DNA of 64,000 nucleotides from an uncultured Zoogloea sp. (GTDB lineage: Bacteria; Pseudomonadota; Gammaproteobacteria; Burkholderiales; Rhodocyclaceae): NCBI GenBank assembly GCA_937967645.1, contig CALBTT010000181.1, positions 1-64,000 of the forward strand. Direction: 5' to 3'. The stretch's first letter is position 1, and each line of letters begins with the position of its first letter. This document shows, piece after piece, positions 37,895 to 47,365 of this stretch. Both the position numbers and the translations under genes were made by a program. The notes below the pieces were generated by a model. That model was not told the origin of the DNA and did not search any database. It was given only the letters and a program-made list of their open reading frames with translations.

Positions 37895-39589
37895 TCAGGC
37901 CCCGCTGGAAGGGGGGCTATCCGTCGGGGGCGTGGCGGAGGCCAGGCGGCGGGCCTCGATGGCGGCGATCTCGGCCTGCACGGCGGGATCGGCCGCGTCG
38001 GTGTTCCTGGCCTGGACCTGGGCCTTCTGCTGGCGGGCTTTCTCCATCGCTGCTTCGATCAGGGCACGCTTGGCGTCATCCGCAGAGGGCTTGGCAGGCG
38101 CAGCGCCGCCGCTTGCTGTTGCTGTAGCAGCGCCATCGGCGCCAACCTTCTCGCGGGTGGCGGCGGCTTTGGCGGCGAGCTTCTCGGCCTTCTCCTGCTT
38201 TTCGCGCTCCTGACGGAAATTCTTGAATTCAAAGCGGTCACGCGCCGCGTCGGCTGCTTCCTTCTCCCGCTCCCGGGCCCAGATCTCGCTCTTGGAGAAG
38301 CGGAAATAGTCCACCAGCGGAATGTGGGAGGGGCACACGAAGCTGCAGCAGCCGCATTCGATGCAGTCGAAGAGGTGGTACTCCTGGGCCTTGCCGAAGT
38401 TCTTCGCGCGGGAGTGCCAGTACATCTCGAAGGGCGCCAGGTCCGCCGGACAGGCCTTGGCGCATTCGCCGCAGCGGATGCAGGGCATCTCGGGCGGTGG
38501 TGGCGGAAAGAGGGCGGGGCTGCCGACCAGGATGCAGTTGGTGGCCTTGACCACCGGCACGTCGAAGGCCGGCATGCGCGCGCCCATCATCGGTCCGCCC
38601 ATGATGTAGCGGTCGGTGCCCGCGCGGGCCCCGGACAGGCGTACCACGTGATCCATCGGGGTGCCGATCAGCACCTCGTAGTTGCGCGGGGCGTCCACGT
38701 TGCCCGCCACCGTGACGATGCGCGAGATCAGGGGGCGGCCGAGCTCGAGGGCCTCGAAGATGCTGTAGGCGGTGCCCACGTTGAAGCACTGCACGCCGAA
38801 GTCGGTGGAGCGGCGCCCGTGGGGCACCTCGATGCCGGTGAGGACCCGGATCAGCTGCTTGGCCCCGCCGGCCGGATAGCGGGTCGGGATGGCCACCGCC
38901 TCGATGCCGGTCTCGCCGCTGGCGGCGATGGCGGCCTGCACGGCGGCAATGGCCTGGGGCTTGTTGTCCTCGATGCCGATCAGCACCTCGCGGGCCTGCA
39001 GCATGTGGCGCATGGCGATGATGCCCTTGAGCATGTCGCCGGCGCGCTCGCGCATCAGCATGTCGTCACAGGTGATGAAGGGCTCGCACTCGGCCCCGTT
39101 GATCACCAGGGTCTGCAGTGCCCCTTCCTTGCCGGGCTTGAGCTTGAGATGGCTGGGGAAGACGGCGCCTCCCAGGCCGACGATGCCGGCGTCGCGCAGG
39201 AAGTCGCGCAGCTCGTCAGGCGGCGTGCTGCGGAACCTGACCTTGTCCAGCTCTCCCCAGCGGTCTTCACCGTCGGGCTCGATGACCACCGACAGGGTGG
39301 TCAGGCCGGAGGTATGGGGCATGACGGCCGGCACGATGTCGCGCACCAGGCCGGAGGTGGAGGCGTGCACGGCGGATGACAGGGATCCGTCCGCCGCGCC
39401 GATGCGCTGACCCTTGAAGACCCGCTCACCCGGCTGGACCAGCGGCCGCGGCTGTCCGCCGACCGACTGGTGGAGCGGGATCACCAACCGCTCGGGCAGC
39501 GGCACGGGGGCGATCGGGTCGAGGGTCGATTGATCCTTGTGGGTGGCGGGCTTGACGCCACCGTGGAAGCTGAAGAGTTTGCGCAGCAT
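37895..39589 (-). CDS. rsxC: Electron transport complex subunit RsxC/RnfC
   Basis: 564 residues. The N-terminal RnfC barrel (FHGGVKPATHK) is followed by the NADH/FMN-binding SLBB-type domain and two 4Fe-4S motifs (CIRCGECAKACP near 380 and CIECGCCSFVCP near 420). The C-terminal tail, from about 450, is alanine/lysine-rich and short compared with gammaproteobacterial RsxC, which carries long repeats. It is the electron-input subunit of the complex. Confidence 0.95.
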   Translation of the reverse strand: MLRKLFSFHGGVKPATHKDQSTLDPIAPVPLPERLVIPLHQSVGGQPRPLVQPGERVFKGQRIGAADGSLSSAVHASTSGLVRDIVPAVMPHTSGLTTLSVVIEPDGEDRWGELDKVRFRSTPPDELRDFLRDAGIVGLGGAVFPSHLKLKPGKEGALQTLVINGAECEPFITCDDMLMRERAGDMLKGIIAMRHMLQAREVLIGIEDNKPQAIAAVQAAIAASGETGIEAVAIPTRYPAGGAKQLIRVLTGIEVPHGRRSTDFGVQCFNVGTAYSIFEALELGRPLISRIVTVAGNVDAPRNYEVLIGTPMDHVVRLSGARAGTDRYIMGGPMMGARMPAFDVPVVKATNCILVGSPALFPPPPPEMPCIRCGECAKACPADLAPFEMYWHSRAKNFGKAQEYHLFDCIECGCCSFVCPSHIPLVDYFRFSKSEIWAREREKEAADAARDRFEFKNFRQEREKQEKAEKLAAKAAATREKVGADGAATATASGGAAPAKPSADDAKRALIEAAMEKARQQKAQVQARNTDAADPAVQAEIAAIEARRLASATPPTDSPPSSGA

Positions 39590-39598
39590 GTTCGGTGG

Positions 39599-40150
39599 TC
39601 AAGCGGCCTGCTTGATTGCGAAGACCGGATAGCGCCACTTCCAGGTGTCCACCGTCTCGGCGATGGGTTCCATGGAGATGCAGTCCACCGGACAGGGGGC
39701 GAGGCACAACTCGCAGCCGGTGCAGTCGGCAGCGATGATGGTGTGCATCTGCTTGGCGGCGCCGACGATGGCGTCCACCGGGCAGGCCTGGATGCACAGG
39801 GTGCAGCCGATGCAGGTCGCCTCGTCGATGACGGCGACGGCCTTGGGCTTCTCGACGCCGTGCTCCTCGGACAGGGGCTTGAACTCGCGGCCGAGCAGGT
39901 CGGCCAGCTTGCGGATGCCTTCCTCACCGCCGGGCGGGCACTGGTTGATCTCCGCCTCGCCGCCGGCGATGGCCGTGGCGTAGGGGCGGCAGCCCGGGAA
40001 GCCGCACTGGCCGCACTGGGTCTGCGGCAGGATGGCGTCGATCTGGTCCACCAGGGGGTCGCCCTCGACCTTGAACTTGATCGAGGCGAAACCCAGCACC
40101 GCCCCGAGGACGAGGGCAATGCCGGTCATGATGAGGATGGCCGTGAGCAT
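39599..40150 (-). CDS. rsxB: Electron transport complex subunit RsxB/RnfB
   Basis: 183 residues: an N-terminal membrane anchor ([19 protein letters not shown]), a 4Fe-4S domain [13 protein letters not shown], and a ferredoxin-like pair of clusters ([12 protein letters not shown] and [12 protein letters not shown]). It passes electrons between RsxC and the membrane core. It lies 9 nt downstream of rsxA. Confidence 0.95.
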   Translation of the reverse strand: MLTAILIMTGIALVLGAVLGFASIKFKVEGDPLVDQIDAILPQTQCGQCGFPGCRPYATAIAGGEAEINQCPPGGEEGIRKLADLLGREFKPLSEEHGVEKPKAVAVIDEATCIGCTLCIQACPVDAIVGAAKQMHTIIAADCTGCELCLAPCPVDCISMEPIAETVDTWKWRYPVFAIKQAA

Positions 40151-40159
40151 GGTTCTGCG

Positions 40160-40744
40160 TCAGTGGTACTTGTCGAGGCCGGCGAAGCCCATGAAGGCCA
40201 GGCTCATCAGGCCGGCGGTGATCATGGCGATGGCGGTGCCCTTGAAGGGCTGGGGTACATCGGCCCCGTCGAGGCGCTCGCGGATGCCGGCGAACAGCAC
40301 CAGCACCAGGGAGAAGCCGACCGAGCTGCCGAAACCGAAGAGCAGGGATTCGAGCAGGTCGTGGTGCAGGGCCACGTTGAGCAGCGGCACGCCCAGCACC
40401 GCGCAGTTGGTGGTGATGAGGGGCAGGTAGATACCGAGCACCTGGTGCAGCACCGGGCTGGTCTTCTGGATGACCAGTTCGGTGACCTGCACGATGGCGG
40501 CGATGATGACGATGAAGGCCAGGGTGCGCAGGTAGTCCACGCCGGCCGGCATCAGTACGTAGTGATCCACCAGATAGCTGGTGCCGCAGCCGAGGGTGAG
40601 CACGAAGGTGGTGGCGGCACCCATGCCGACGGCGGTGTCGAGCTTCTTCGAGACCCCCATGAAGGGACAGAGGCCGAGGATGCGGACCAGGACGACGTTG
40701 TTCACCAGAACAGCGCCGAGGATCACGAAAAGATAGCTCGTCAT
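40160..40744 (-). CDS. rsxA: Electron transport complex subunit RsxA/RnfA
   Basis: 194 residues, six transmembrane helices, of the NqrE/RnfA family ([19 protein letters not shown] near the start). It is the first gene of rsxABCDGE-nth on the minus strand. In related bacteria the complex either reduces ferredoxin for nitrogenase or resets the SoxR cluster. No nif or soxR gene is in the window, so the role is open. Confidence 0.95.
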   Translation of the reverse strand: MTSYLFVILGAVLVNNVVLVRILGLCPFMGVSKKLDTAVGMGAATTFVLTLGCGTSYLVDHYVLMPAGVDYLRTLAFIVIIAAIVQVTELVIQKTSPVLHQVLGIYLPLITTNCAVLGVPLLNVALHHDLLESLLFGFGSSVGFSLVLVLFAGIRERLDGADVPQPFKGTAIAMITAGLMSLAFMGFAGLDKYH

Positions 40745-40832
40745 GCTTGCCGTAGAGGGAAGGGCCGGGCGGGATTATCCCGCTCCGGCCGGAAGGGGCT
40801 CAAGCCTGTCGTGAGTAGGGGCATCCGCGCCA

Positions 40833-41846
40833 TCAGGCGAAGTCGCGGGTCTCGGCGACGGCCTCGCGGACCAGGGCCGGTCCGCGGTAGATCAGGCCGC
40901 TATACACCTGCACCAGCTTGGCGCCGGCCTCCAGCTTGGCGCGGGCCTGGCGACCGTCGAACACGCCGCCGGCGGCGATGATGGGCAGCTCGTTCTGCAG
41001 CGCCTTGGCCAGGGCAGCGACCACCGCGGTGGAGGCTTCGAAGAGTGGTGCGCCGGAGAGCCCGCCTTGCTGATCGCCGAAGGGCACACCCTGGACCTTG
41101 TCGCGGGCCAGGGTGGTGTTGGTGGCGATCACTGCGTCGATGCGGTGGCGGCGCAGTGCGTCGGCGATGTTGGTGATCTGGCTGTCGTCCAGGTCGGGGG
41201 CGATCTTGAGGGTGATCGGCACGTAGCGGCCGTGCTTGTCGGCCAGCTGCGCCTGACGGGCCTTGAGCTGGCCGAGCAGGGCGTCGAGCTCGGACTCGCC
41301 CTGCAGCTGGCGCAGGTTCTTGGTGTTGGGCGAGGAGATGTTGACGGTGATGTAGCTGGCCAGCGGATAGGCCTTGTCGAGGCCGATCAGGTAGTCGTCG
41401 GCCGCCTTGTCGATGGGCGTGTCGGCGTTCTTGCCGATGTTGATGCCGAGGATGCCCCGGTACTTCATGGCCTGGACGTTGCCGATCAGGGCATCCATGC
41501 CGTGGTTGTTGAAGCCCATGCGGTTGATGATGCCCTTCACCTCGGGCAGCCGGAACATGCGTGGCTTGGGATTGCCGGGCTGTGCCCGCGGCGTGATGGT
41601 GCCGATCTCGATGAAGCCGAAGCCCATGCGGGCCAGGCCGTCGATGGCTTCGCCGTTCTTGTCGAGGCCCGCGGCGAGGCCGATGCGGTTGGGAAACTGC
41701 AGGCCCATGACTTCGACGGGCCGGGCATCGAGAGGCTTGCCGGCGGGTAGCAGGCGCCCGGCGGCATTGAGGGCGGCCAGGGCGGTTTCGTGGGCGGTCT
41801 CCGCATCGAGGGAGAACAGCAGGGGGCGGGCGATTTCGTAGAGCAT
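40833..41846 (-). CDS. pyrD: Dihydroorotate dehydrogenase (quinone), class 2
   Basis: 337 residues from the ATG at 41846, matching the usual N-terminus ([20 protein letters not shown]), the membrane-associating helix of class 2 enzymes. FMN-binding and catalytic segments include [33 protein letters not shown] and [14 protein letters not shown] (class 2 uses Ser as base). It oxidises dihydroorotate with quinone in pyrimidine biosynthesis. Confidence 0.97.
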   Translation of the reverse strand: MLYEIARPLLFSLDAETAHETALAALNAAGRLLPAGKPLDARPVEVMGLQFPNRIGLAAGLDKNGEAIDGLARMGFGFIEIGTITPRAQPGNPKPRMFRLPEVKGIINRMGFNNHGMDALIGNVQAMKYRGILGINIGKNADTPIDKAADDYLIGLDKAYPLASYITVNISSPNTKNLRQLQGESELDALLGQLKARQAQLADKHGRYVPITLKIAPDLDDSQITNIADALRRHRIDAVIATNTTLARDKVQGVPFGDQQGGLSGAPLFEASTAVVAALAKALQNELPIIAAGGVFDGRQARAKLEAGAKLVQVYSGLIYRGPALVREAVAETRDFA

Positions 41847-41889
41847 CCGCCATTCTACCGCAGTGCGGAAAACTCTTGTTTTCCTGTAC

Positions 41890-42378
41890 TTACTCGATGG
41901 CGATGCGGATCTGCAGCCCCAGGTAGCCGCTGTAACCGGGGAGGTTGGGCAGGGCCACCAGGTTGGCGCCGACTCGGCCGACGCTGACCGAGGCGGCGGG
42001 CAGTACGAGGATGGGCGAGGGATAGCCGCTGGCCAGCAGGCCGAAGGCGCCGAAACGGAAGGGGCCGGCCTCCAGGGGCATCCAGCGGCCACCCACGTAG
42101 AAGGTGTTCCTGTCGTAGCTGTTACGGAAATAGCCGGCGCTGGCTACCCACGGGGTACCGGTGAGCTCCCGCTCGAATCCGAGGCCCGGGTTGACCTCCC
42201 GCCAGTCGCGGCGATAGGGCTGGAAGTGGTGGGAGACGCCCGACAGGGTCAGCCAGTCACGGTGCGGGGCGGATTGCAGGTCGTCGAGGGTGGGCAGGGC
42301 GCAGGCGCTGAAGCTCACCGCGAGGAGGCTGACGGCAGAGAGGGGCATGAGGGCGAGCCCCCGGATCGTCTTGAACAT
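41890..42378 (-). CDS. Small outer-membrane beta-barrel candidate
   Basis: 162 residues from the ATG at 42378, chosen because it gives a clean signal peptide ([20 protein letters not shown]). The mature part alternates aromatic and polar residues in short strands ([36 protein letters not shown]), which suggests an eight-stranded barrel. The layout recalls PagP-like or small porin-type proteins, but I cannot assign a family or active site. It lies 11 nt downstream of bpt and 43 nt upstream of pyrD. Confidence 0.7.
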   Translation of the reverse strand: MFKTIRGLALMPLSAVSLLAVSFSACALPTLDDLQSAPHRDWLTLSGVSHHFQPYRRDWREVNPGLGFERELTGTPWVASAGYFRNSYDRNTFYVGGRWMPLEAGPFRFGAFGLLASGYPSPILVLPAASVSVGRVGANLVALPNLPGYSGYLGLQIRIAIE

Positions 42379-42389
42379 GCGGGCAGGTT

Positions 42390-43130
42390 TCAGTCGAGTT
42401 GTTGCAGGTCGGCGTCGGAGAGCGTCTGCCACTGGCCGCCGATGCGGCCCTGCAGGGGGCGGAACAAGGCCTTGTAGGCCATCTTGCGGCTGTCGCGGAT
42501 CCAGTAGCCGAGGTACAGGTAGGGTAGCTTGAGTTCGCGGCAGACTTCGATCTGCCAGAGTACCCCGAAGGTGCCCAGGCCGGGGCCGCGCAGGTCAGGG
42601 TCGTAGAAGGTGTAGACGCTGGACAGCCCGTCGGTGAGGCAGTCGATGACGCTGACCATGCGCAGGATGCCGTTCTCGCGGAATTCGATGAGCCGGCTGT
42701 CCACATGGCTCTGCAGCAGGAAGTGGGCGTACTGCTCGCGGTTGTCCTGATCCATGCCGCCGCCGGCGTGGCGGCTCGCCTGGTAGCGCTGGTAGAGCAT
42801 GTAGTGCTCTTCGATGAACTCCAGGGGCAGCTCACGGGGCTGCAGCTTGCCATGCGCGGCCCAAGCGCGGCGCTGGCTGCGGTTCGGCGTGAAGCTGTCC
42901 ACCGGAATGCGCACCGGTACGCAGGCGCGGCAGGTGTCGCAATAGGGGCGATAGGTGAAGATGCCGCTGCGCCGGAAGCCGGTGCGGACCAGTTCGCTGT
43001 AGAGCGGGGTGTCGATGAGGTGGCTGGGGGTGGCGACCTGGGACCGGGCCTGACGGTCGGGCAGGTAGGAGCACGCGTAGGGTGCGGTGGCGTAGAACTG
43101 CAGCAGGGAGTAGGGGTAGTCCTTCAGCAT
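42390..43130 (-). CDS. bpt: Aspartate/glutamate leucyltransferase Bpt (arginyl-tRNA transferase family)
   Basis: 246 residues of the ATE/Bpt family. The N-terminal cysteine-containing motif (YAC near 19, [18 protein letters not shown] near 62-77) and the GNAT-like C-terminal half ([21 protein letters not shown]) are clear. It attaches leucine to N-terminal Asp or Glu in the N-degron pathway. It is 6 nt downstream of aat, the other leucyl-transferase; the pair is common in proteobacteria. Confidence 0.94.
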   Translation of the reverse strand: MLKDYPYSLLQFYATAPYACSYLPDRQARSQVATPSHLIDTPLYSELVRTGFRRSGIFTYRPYCDTCRACVPVRIPVDSFTPNRSQRRAWAAHGKLQPRELPLEFIEEHYMLYQRYQASRHAGGGMDQDNREQYAHFLLQSHVDSRLIEFRENGILRMVSVIDCLTDGLSSVYTFYDPDLRGPGLGTFGVLWQIEVCRELKLPYLYLGYWIRDSRKMAYKALFRPLQGRIGGQWQTLSDADLQQLD

Positions 43131-43136
43131 GTCGCG

Positions 43137-43841
43137 CTACGTCCAGGGAATGCTTGCTCCATCGGTTGGCCAGCGCTCTGGGGGTGCGTCCTGGCCCGTC
43201 AGTGTATCCAGCAGCTTCGAAAAGACTTCGCGCGGAATCTCCCTTCCGCCCAGTGAAGCCAGGTGCTGCGTGGTCATTTGACAATCTAGCACGCGGAAAT
43301 TCCGTTGCTCAAGGTAGCGCGTCAGGTGGGCGAAGGCGATCTTGGAAGCATCGCTGCGCCGGCTGAACATCGACTCGCCGAAGAAGGCTCGCCCGAGGGC
43401 CATGCCATAGAGGCCGCCGACCAGTTTGCCATCCATGTAGGTTTCGACGCTGTGGGCGTAGCCCAGCCGGTGCATGCGGATGTAGGCCGCCTGGATGTCG
43501 GCGGTGATCCAGGTACCGACCCCGGCGGCGCGGGGCTCTGCGCAGGCCCGGATGACCGCCGGAAAATCGTGGTCCAGGCGGACTTCGTACTGGCTATTGC
43601 GGAGTGTCTTGCGCAGGGAGCGGGTGATCCGGACCTGGTCGGGGAATACGACCATGCGGGGATCCGGGCTCCACCACAGGATGGGCTCGCCTTCGTTGAA
43701 CCAGGGAAAGATGCCGCGTCTGTATGCGGCGAGCAGCCATTCGGGGCTGAGTGTTCCGCCGGCTGCGAGCAGCCCGTTGGGCTCACGCAGGGCCCGTGAG
43801 ACCGGTGGAAAGGCAGGTGTGTCGCCGAGCCAGGGGATCAT
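43137..43841 (-). CDS. aat: Leucyl/phenylalanyl-tRNA-protein transferase
   Basis: 234 residues with the Aat pattern: FPPVSRALREPNGLLAAGGTLSPEWLLAAYRRGIFPWF and ILWWSPDPRMV near the N-terminus, and HSVETYMDGKLVGGLYGMALGRAFFGESMFS centrally. It adds Leu or Phe to N-terminal Arg or Lys for ClpS/ClpAP degradation. It lies upstream of bpt in the same transcript. Confidence 0.97.
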   Translation of the reverse strand: MIPWLGDTPAFPPVSRALREPNGLLAAGGTLSPEWLLAAYRRGIFPWFNEGEPILWWSPDPRMVVFPDQVRITRSLRKTLRNSQYEVRLDHDFPAVIRACAEPRAAGVGTWITADIQAAYIRMHRLGYAHSVETYMDGKLVGGLYGMALGRAFFGESMFSRRSDASKIAFAHLTRYLEQRNFRVLDCQMTTQHLASLGGREIPREVFSKLLDTLTGQDAPPERWPTDGASIPWT

Positions 43842-43904
43842 GCTTGGCGTGCGCGCATGGCCAAGCCGTCAGCAGTGGGCATGACGGCCGTGGCTGAAGG
43901 TGCG

Positions 43905-44504
43905 TCAGTTGGTCTGGGGTGGGCGGGGCTGCGCGCCGGGGAAGGGCGCATTGGGAAAGGTGCCACCCTGGAATGCATTGCCGGGGAACTGGGTGCCGGG
44001 CAGGACACGCCGGGCGCCGTCATAGCGGGCAGCCCAGTAGCTCAGGCGCATGTCTTCAACCCGAACCACGCCACCCGCGGAGGGAGCGTGCACGAACTGG
44101 TTGTCGCCGAGGTAGATTCCCACGTGGGAGAAGGCGCGCCGCATGGTGTTGAAAAAGACCAGATCGCCGGGCTTGAGTTCGGCAATGCTGACTTTCTCAC
44201 CCATCTGGGACATTTCGCTGGCGGTACGGGGCATGCCGAAACCGAGGGCGTCGGCGAAGACCTTGCCAACAAAGCCGCTGCAGTCCAGGCCCGTCAACGG
44301 GCTGGTGCCGCCAAAGCGGTAGGGAACGCCGAGCAGGTTGAGGCTACGGTCCACCAGGGAACGGACGGATTCCGTGTAGCGTTCGAACATGGACGGCTGG
44401 GGTGTAGGCTCATCTCCCCGAACCTGGGGGAGCTCCGCTGCGAATGCCGCGCCGGAGCACGCGATCGCTACAAAAAAGCCGAGTATCGTCTTCTTGATAG
44501 GCAT
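43905..44504 (-). CDS. NlpC/P60-family peptidoglycan hydrolase
   Basis: 199 residues from the ATG at 44504: a signal peptide (MPIKKTILGFFVAIACSGAAFA), a short linker, and an NlpC/P60 domain with catalytic Cys in LDCSGFVGKVF and His in FSHVGIYLG. The C-terminal tail is Pro/Phe/Gly-rich. It cleaves cell-wall peptide cross-links. A near-consensus promoter ends 6 nt before the ATG, so the message may be leaderless; an in-frame ATG 26 codons upstream would bury the signal peptide. Confidence 0.88.
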   Translation of the reverse strand: MPIKKTILGFFVAIACSGAAFAAELPQVRGDEPTPQPSMFERYTESVRSLVDRSLNLLGVPYRFGGTSPLTGLDCSGFVGKVFADALGFGMPRTASEMSQMGEKVSIAELKPGDLVFFNTMRRAFSHVGIYLGDNQFVHAPSAGGVVRVEDMRLSYWAARYDGARRVLPGTQFPGNAFQGGTFPNAPFPGAQPRPPQTN

Positions 44505-44510
44505 CCCGCC

Positions 44511-44539
44511 AATATATACGGCACCGATACGGGTGTAAA
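44511..44539 (-). promoter_or_regulatory. Near-consensus sigma70 promoter at the NlpC gene start
   Basis: On the minus strand TTTACA (44539-44534), a 17-nt spacer, and TATATT (44516-44511) match TTGACA and TATAAT at five of six each. The start site would fall at about 44504-44505, on the ATG itself. The rest of the 266-nt region up to serB holds no gene. Confidence 0.6.
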
Positions 44540-44770
44540 GAATTTCGACAACATAATCAATGCTGTCTTGCAGCATGTGAGTTCCTCCACGGACGCCAGT
44601 CCAGCTGCTCGCTAGCATGCAACTGCACTGGACGCGAGCGAAGAGGTCGGGAAGGCCGCGCGGGAGACGGATTGAACCGGTCAATGCGTTTCCATCAAAG
44701 GGCCCTTCGGCTTTCCCCGACGGAGCGCTCGTGCCAGTCGCACTAATTCCAGGTCTTCCCTGGGCGGCGT

Positions 44771-45601
44771 TCAGCCGAACAGGTTGAGGATGCCGTCCAG
44801 GCCGCTGTGGTTGAGCGCGTAGGTGGCTTTTTCGCGCACCACCGGCTTGGCGTGATAGGCGATGCCGATGCCAGCCTCTGCCAGCATGGGCAGGTCGTTG
44901 GCGCCATCGCCGGCGGCGATCACGGTTTCGGGCGCGAAGCCGTGGTGCTTTCGCACGACCTGCAAGGTGTGGCGCTTGGCCTCGCCATCGATGACCTCAC
45001 CCTTGACCTTGCCGGTCAGCTTGCCGGCCCGCACCTCCAGCTGGTTGGCCACGGCGTAGTCGAAGCCGAGCTGCTTCTGCAGGCGGTCGGTGAAATAGGT
45101 GAAGCCACCGGACACCAGCACTGTGACGATGCCTGCCTGCTTGAGGCCGGTGATCAGCTTCTCCGCGCCTGGATTGAGCTGCAACCGCTCGTTGAAGACC
45201 CGCGCCAGGGCGTCCTCGGGCAGCCCTTCGAGCAAGGCGACCCGGCGTGCCAGGGATTCCCGGAAGTCGAGTTCACCGCGCATGGCGGCTTCGGTGATTG
45301 CGGCCACCTCGCTCTTGAGGCCCTGCATGTCGGCGATCTCGTCGATGCACTCGATGGTGATGAGGGTCGAGTCCATGTCGGTGACGAAAAGCCGGAAGTC
45401 CGCCAGGCGGCGGTCGTCCGGGACAAACGCGAAATCCAGTTGGCGTTCTTCGCAGTAGGCCGCCAGCCCCTCGTGGGGCTGGGCGTCGAGCAGCCGGAAG
45501 GCGTTCGGGCCGATCCGGCCAAGGCCTTCGGAACCGGTGAGGGCGGCAAGATCTTTCAGGGCACGGGTTTCGACCTTGGGGCCCTGGACTACCAGATTCA
45601 T
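44771..45601 (-). CDS. serB: Phosphoserine phosphatase
   Basis: 276 residues. The N-terminal ACT-like part is followed by a HAD-IB core: motif I LFVTDMDSTLITIECIDEIA, motif II VLVSGGFTYF, motif III/IV VIAAGDGANDLPML. It makes serine from phosphoserine. Its ATG overlaps the aroG stop (TGATG), so the two are coupled. Confidence 0.95.
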   Translation of the reverse strand: MNLVVQGPKVETRALKDLAALTGSEGLGRIGPNAFRLLDAQPHEGLAAYCEERQLDFAFVPDDRRLADFRLFVTDMDSTLITIECIDEIADMQGLKSEVAAITEAAMRGELDFRESLARRVALLEGLPEDALARVFNERLQLNPGAEKLITGLKQAGIVTVLVSGGFTYFTDRLQKQLGFDYAVANQLEVRAGKLTGKVKGEVIDGEAKRHTLQVVRKHHGFAPETVIAAGDGANDLPMLAEAGIGIAYHAKPVVREKATYALNHSGLDGILNLFG

Positions 45602-46677
45602 CAGGCAGCGCTCCGCTTCGGCAGGATGTCACGGAGGATGTCGCGGGTGCCGCGGATCATGGCCTCGGTGGTGCTCCAGTCCACGCAGGCGTCGGTGACC
45701 GAGCAGCCGTAGCGGAGTTGGGAGAGATCGGCGGGGATGGGCTGGTTGCCGGCTTCGATGTGGCTTTCGATCATCAGACCGACGATGGACTGGTTGCCCT
45801 CACGGATCTGGTGGGCTACGTCACGCATCACCAGGGGCTGGTAATCCGGGTTCTTCCAGGAGTTGGCGTGGGAGCAGTCGATCACGATATTGGCCGGCAG
45901 CTTGGCCTTCTGCAGCGCCTTTTCGGCCAGGGACACGGAGACCGTGTCGTAGTTGGGGCGGCCGCCGCCGCCGCGCAGCACCACATGGCCGTAGGGGTTG
46001 CCGCGGGTGCGGATGACCGACGACTGGCCCTGGCCGTTGATGCCCAGGAAGCTGTGGGGGTGGGAGGCCGAGAGGATGCCGTTGACGGCCGCGTCGAGGG
46101 AGCCGTCGGTGCCGTTCTTGAAGCCGACCGGGGTGGACAGGCCGGAGGCCATCTCGCGGTGGGTCTGGGATTCGGAGGTGCGGGCGCCGATGGCGGTCCA
46201 GGCGATCAGGTCGCCGTAGTACTGGGGGGCGATCGGGTCGAGGGCTTCGGTGCCGGTGGGCAGGCCGACCTCGTTGACGTCGCGCAGGAACTGGCGGGCC
46301 TTCTGCATGCCTTCGTCGATGCGGAAGGAGTCGTCCATGTAGGGGTCGTTGATGTAGCCCTTCCAGCCGGTCGAGGTGCGCGGCTTCTCGAAGTACACGC
46401 GCATGACCAGCACCAGGGTGTCGGCGACTTCGTCGGCCAGGGCCTTCAGGCGGCGGGCGTAATCGATGCCGGCGACCGGGTCGTGGATGGAGCAGGGGCC
46501 AACCACCACGAAGATGCGCGGGTCCTTGCGGTCGAGGATGTTCTGGAGGGTGCGGCGGCCTTCGGTGACGACCTGGGCGGCCCTGTCGGAGAGCGGCAGG
46601 GTGGCCGTGATCTCGTCCGGTGAAGGCATCCGGTCGAAGGCCGCGATATTCAGGTTTTCAGTCTTGGAGAAGGGCAT
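45601..46677 (-). CDS. aroG: 3-deoxy-7-phosphoheptulonate synthase (DAHP synthase, type I)
   Basis: 358 residues, the type I-alpha DAHP synthase length. Landmarks: VVGPCSIHDPVAGIDYARRL, MRVYFEKPRTSTGWKGYIND, ILRGGGG, IDCSHANSWK, and GLMIESHIEAGNQ. It condenses PEP and erythrose 4-phosphate, the first step to aromatic amino acids. The sub-type (Phe-, Tyr- or Trp-inhibited) cannot be decided safely from sequence alone. Confidence 0.95.
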   Translation of the reverse strand: MPFSKTENLNIAAFDRMPSPDEITATLPLSDRAAQVVTEGRRTLQNILDRKDPRIFVVVGPCSIHDPVAGIDYARRLKALADEVADTLVLVMRVYFEKPRTSTGWKGYINDPYMDDSFRIDEGMQKARQFLRDVNEVGLPTGTEALDPIAPQYYGDLIAWTAIGARTSESQTHREMASGLSTPVGFKNGTDGSLDAAVNGILSASHPHSFLGINGQGQSSVIRTRGNPYGHVVLRGGGGRPNYDTVSVSLAEKALQKAKLPANIVIDCSHANSWKNPDYQPLVMRDVAHQIREGNQSIVGLMIESHIEAGNQPIPADLSQLRYGCSVTDACVDWSTTEAMIRGTRDILRDILPKRSAA

Positions 46678-46713
46678 GGCGGACTCGCTGGTTCAGTAGC
46701 GGAATCCGGCATT

Positions 46714-47361
46714 TTACCTCGAAGTGCGTGAACTGATCGCGTGTCGCGCCAGTCCGAGCACGGAAGTCAGCTGGCAATCGACGAAGTCGGGCTGGCGCAG
46801 GCTGCGGCTGATCCATACCGTGCGCATGCCAAGGCGTTTGGCGGTGCGCAGGTTCTCGGCGCTGTCCTCGACCATGATGCAGTGCCTCGGGTTGAGCCGG
46901 TGATCGCGGATCAGGTGCTGGAAGCCTGCCAGTTTGGGCTTGGGATGGAAGCGCATGCGCTCGACCGCATAGACGTCGGTGAACAGATGCCGGATGCCCA
47001 TCTCGGCCAGCACGGCGTCGGCGTAGTGCTGCGGGCCGTTGGAGAAGATGATCTTCCGGCCCGGCAGGCGTCGCAGCAGGTGGCGCACCGCGGTGTCGAA
47101 AACGACCATGCGCGACAGGTCGGGGAATTGGTGGGTTTCGTGCAGGAAGTGTTCCGGGTCGGTGCCGTGGTGGCGCATCAGCCCGGTGAGGGTGGCGCCG
47201 TAGCGCTTCCAGTATTCCATGCGCAGCCGGTTGGCGTCCCGTTCGCCCAGATCCAGATGGCGCATCAGGTAGGCCGTCATGCTCCGGTTGATGTGCGGAA
47301 AGATGTGCGGGCTGGCGTTATGGAGCGTGTTGTCGAGGTCGAAGAGCCAGATGGGCTGCAT
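46714..47361 (-). CDS. HAD hydrolase, pyrimidine 5'-nucleotidase-like
   Basis: 215 residues. Motif I LFDLDNTLHNAS, motif II FSNGP, motif III KPKLAGF and motif IV IMVEDSAENL place it in the HAD family with a helical cap. The N-terminal pattern and size fit SDT1/pyrimidine 5'-nucleotidase-type enzymes. It lies 4 nt downstream of bioC, so it is probably co-transcribed with the biotin genes. The substrate is inferred. Confidence 0.82.
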   Translation of the reverse strand: MQPIWLFDLDNTLHNASPHIFPHINRSMTAYLMRHLDLGERDANRLRMEYWKRYGATLTGLMRHHGTDPEHFLHETHQFPDLSRMVVFDTAVRHLLRRLPGRKIIFSNGPQHYADAVLAEMGIRHLFTDVYAVERMRFHPKPKLAGFQHLIRDHRLNPRHCIMVEDSAENLRTAKRLGMRTVWISRSLRQPDFVDCQLTSVLGLARHAISSRTSR

Positions 47362-47365
47362 GGGC

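Noticed and set aside
37190..39379. Long plus-strand open frame opposite rsxC and rsxD
   Set aside because: Shadow of well-recognised rsx genes; biased composition.
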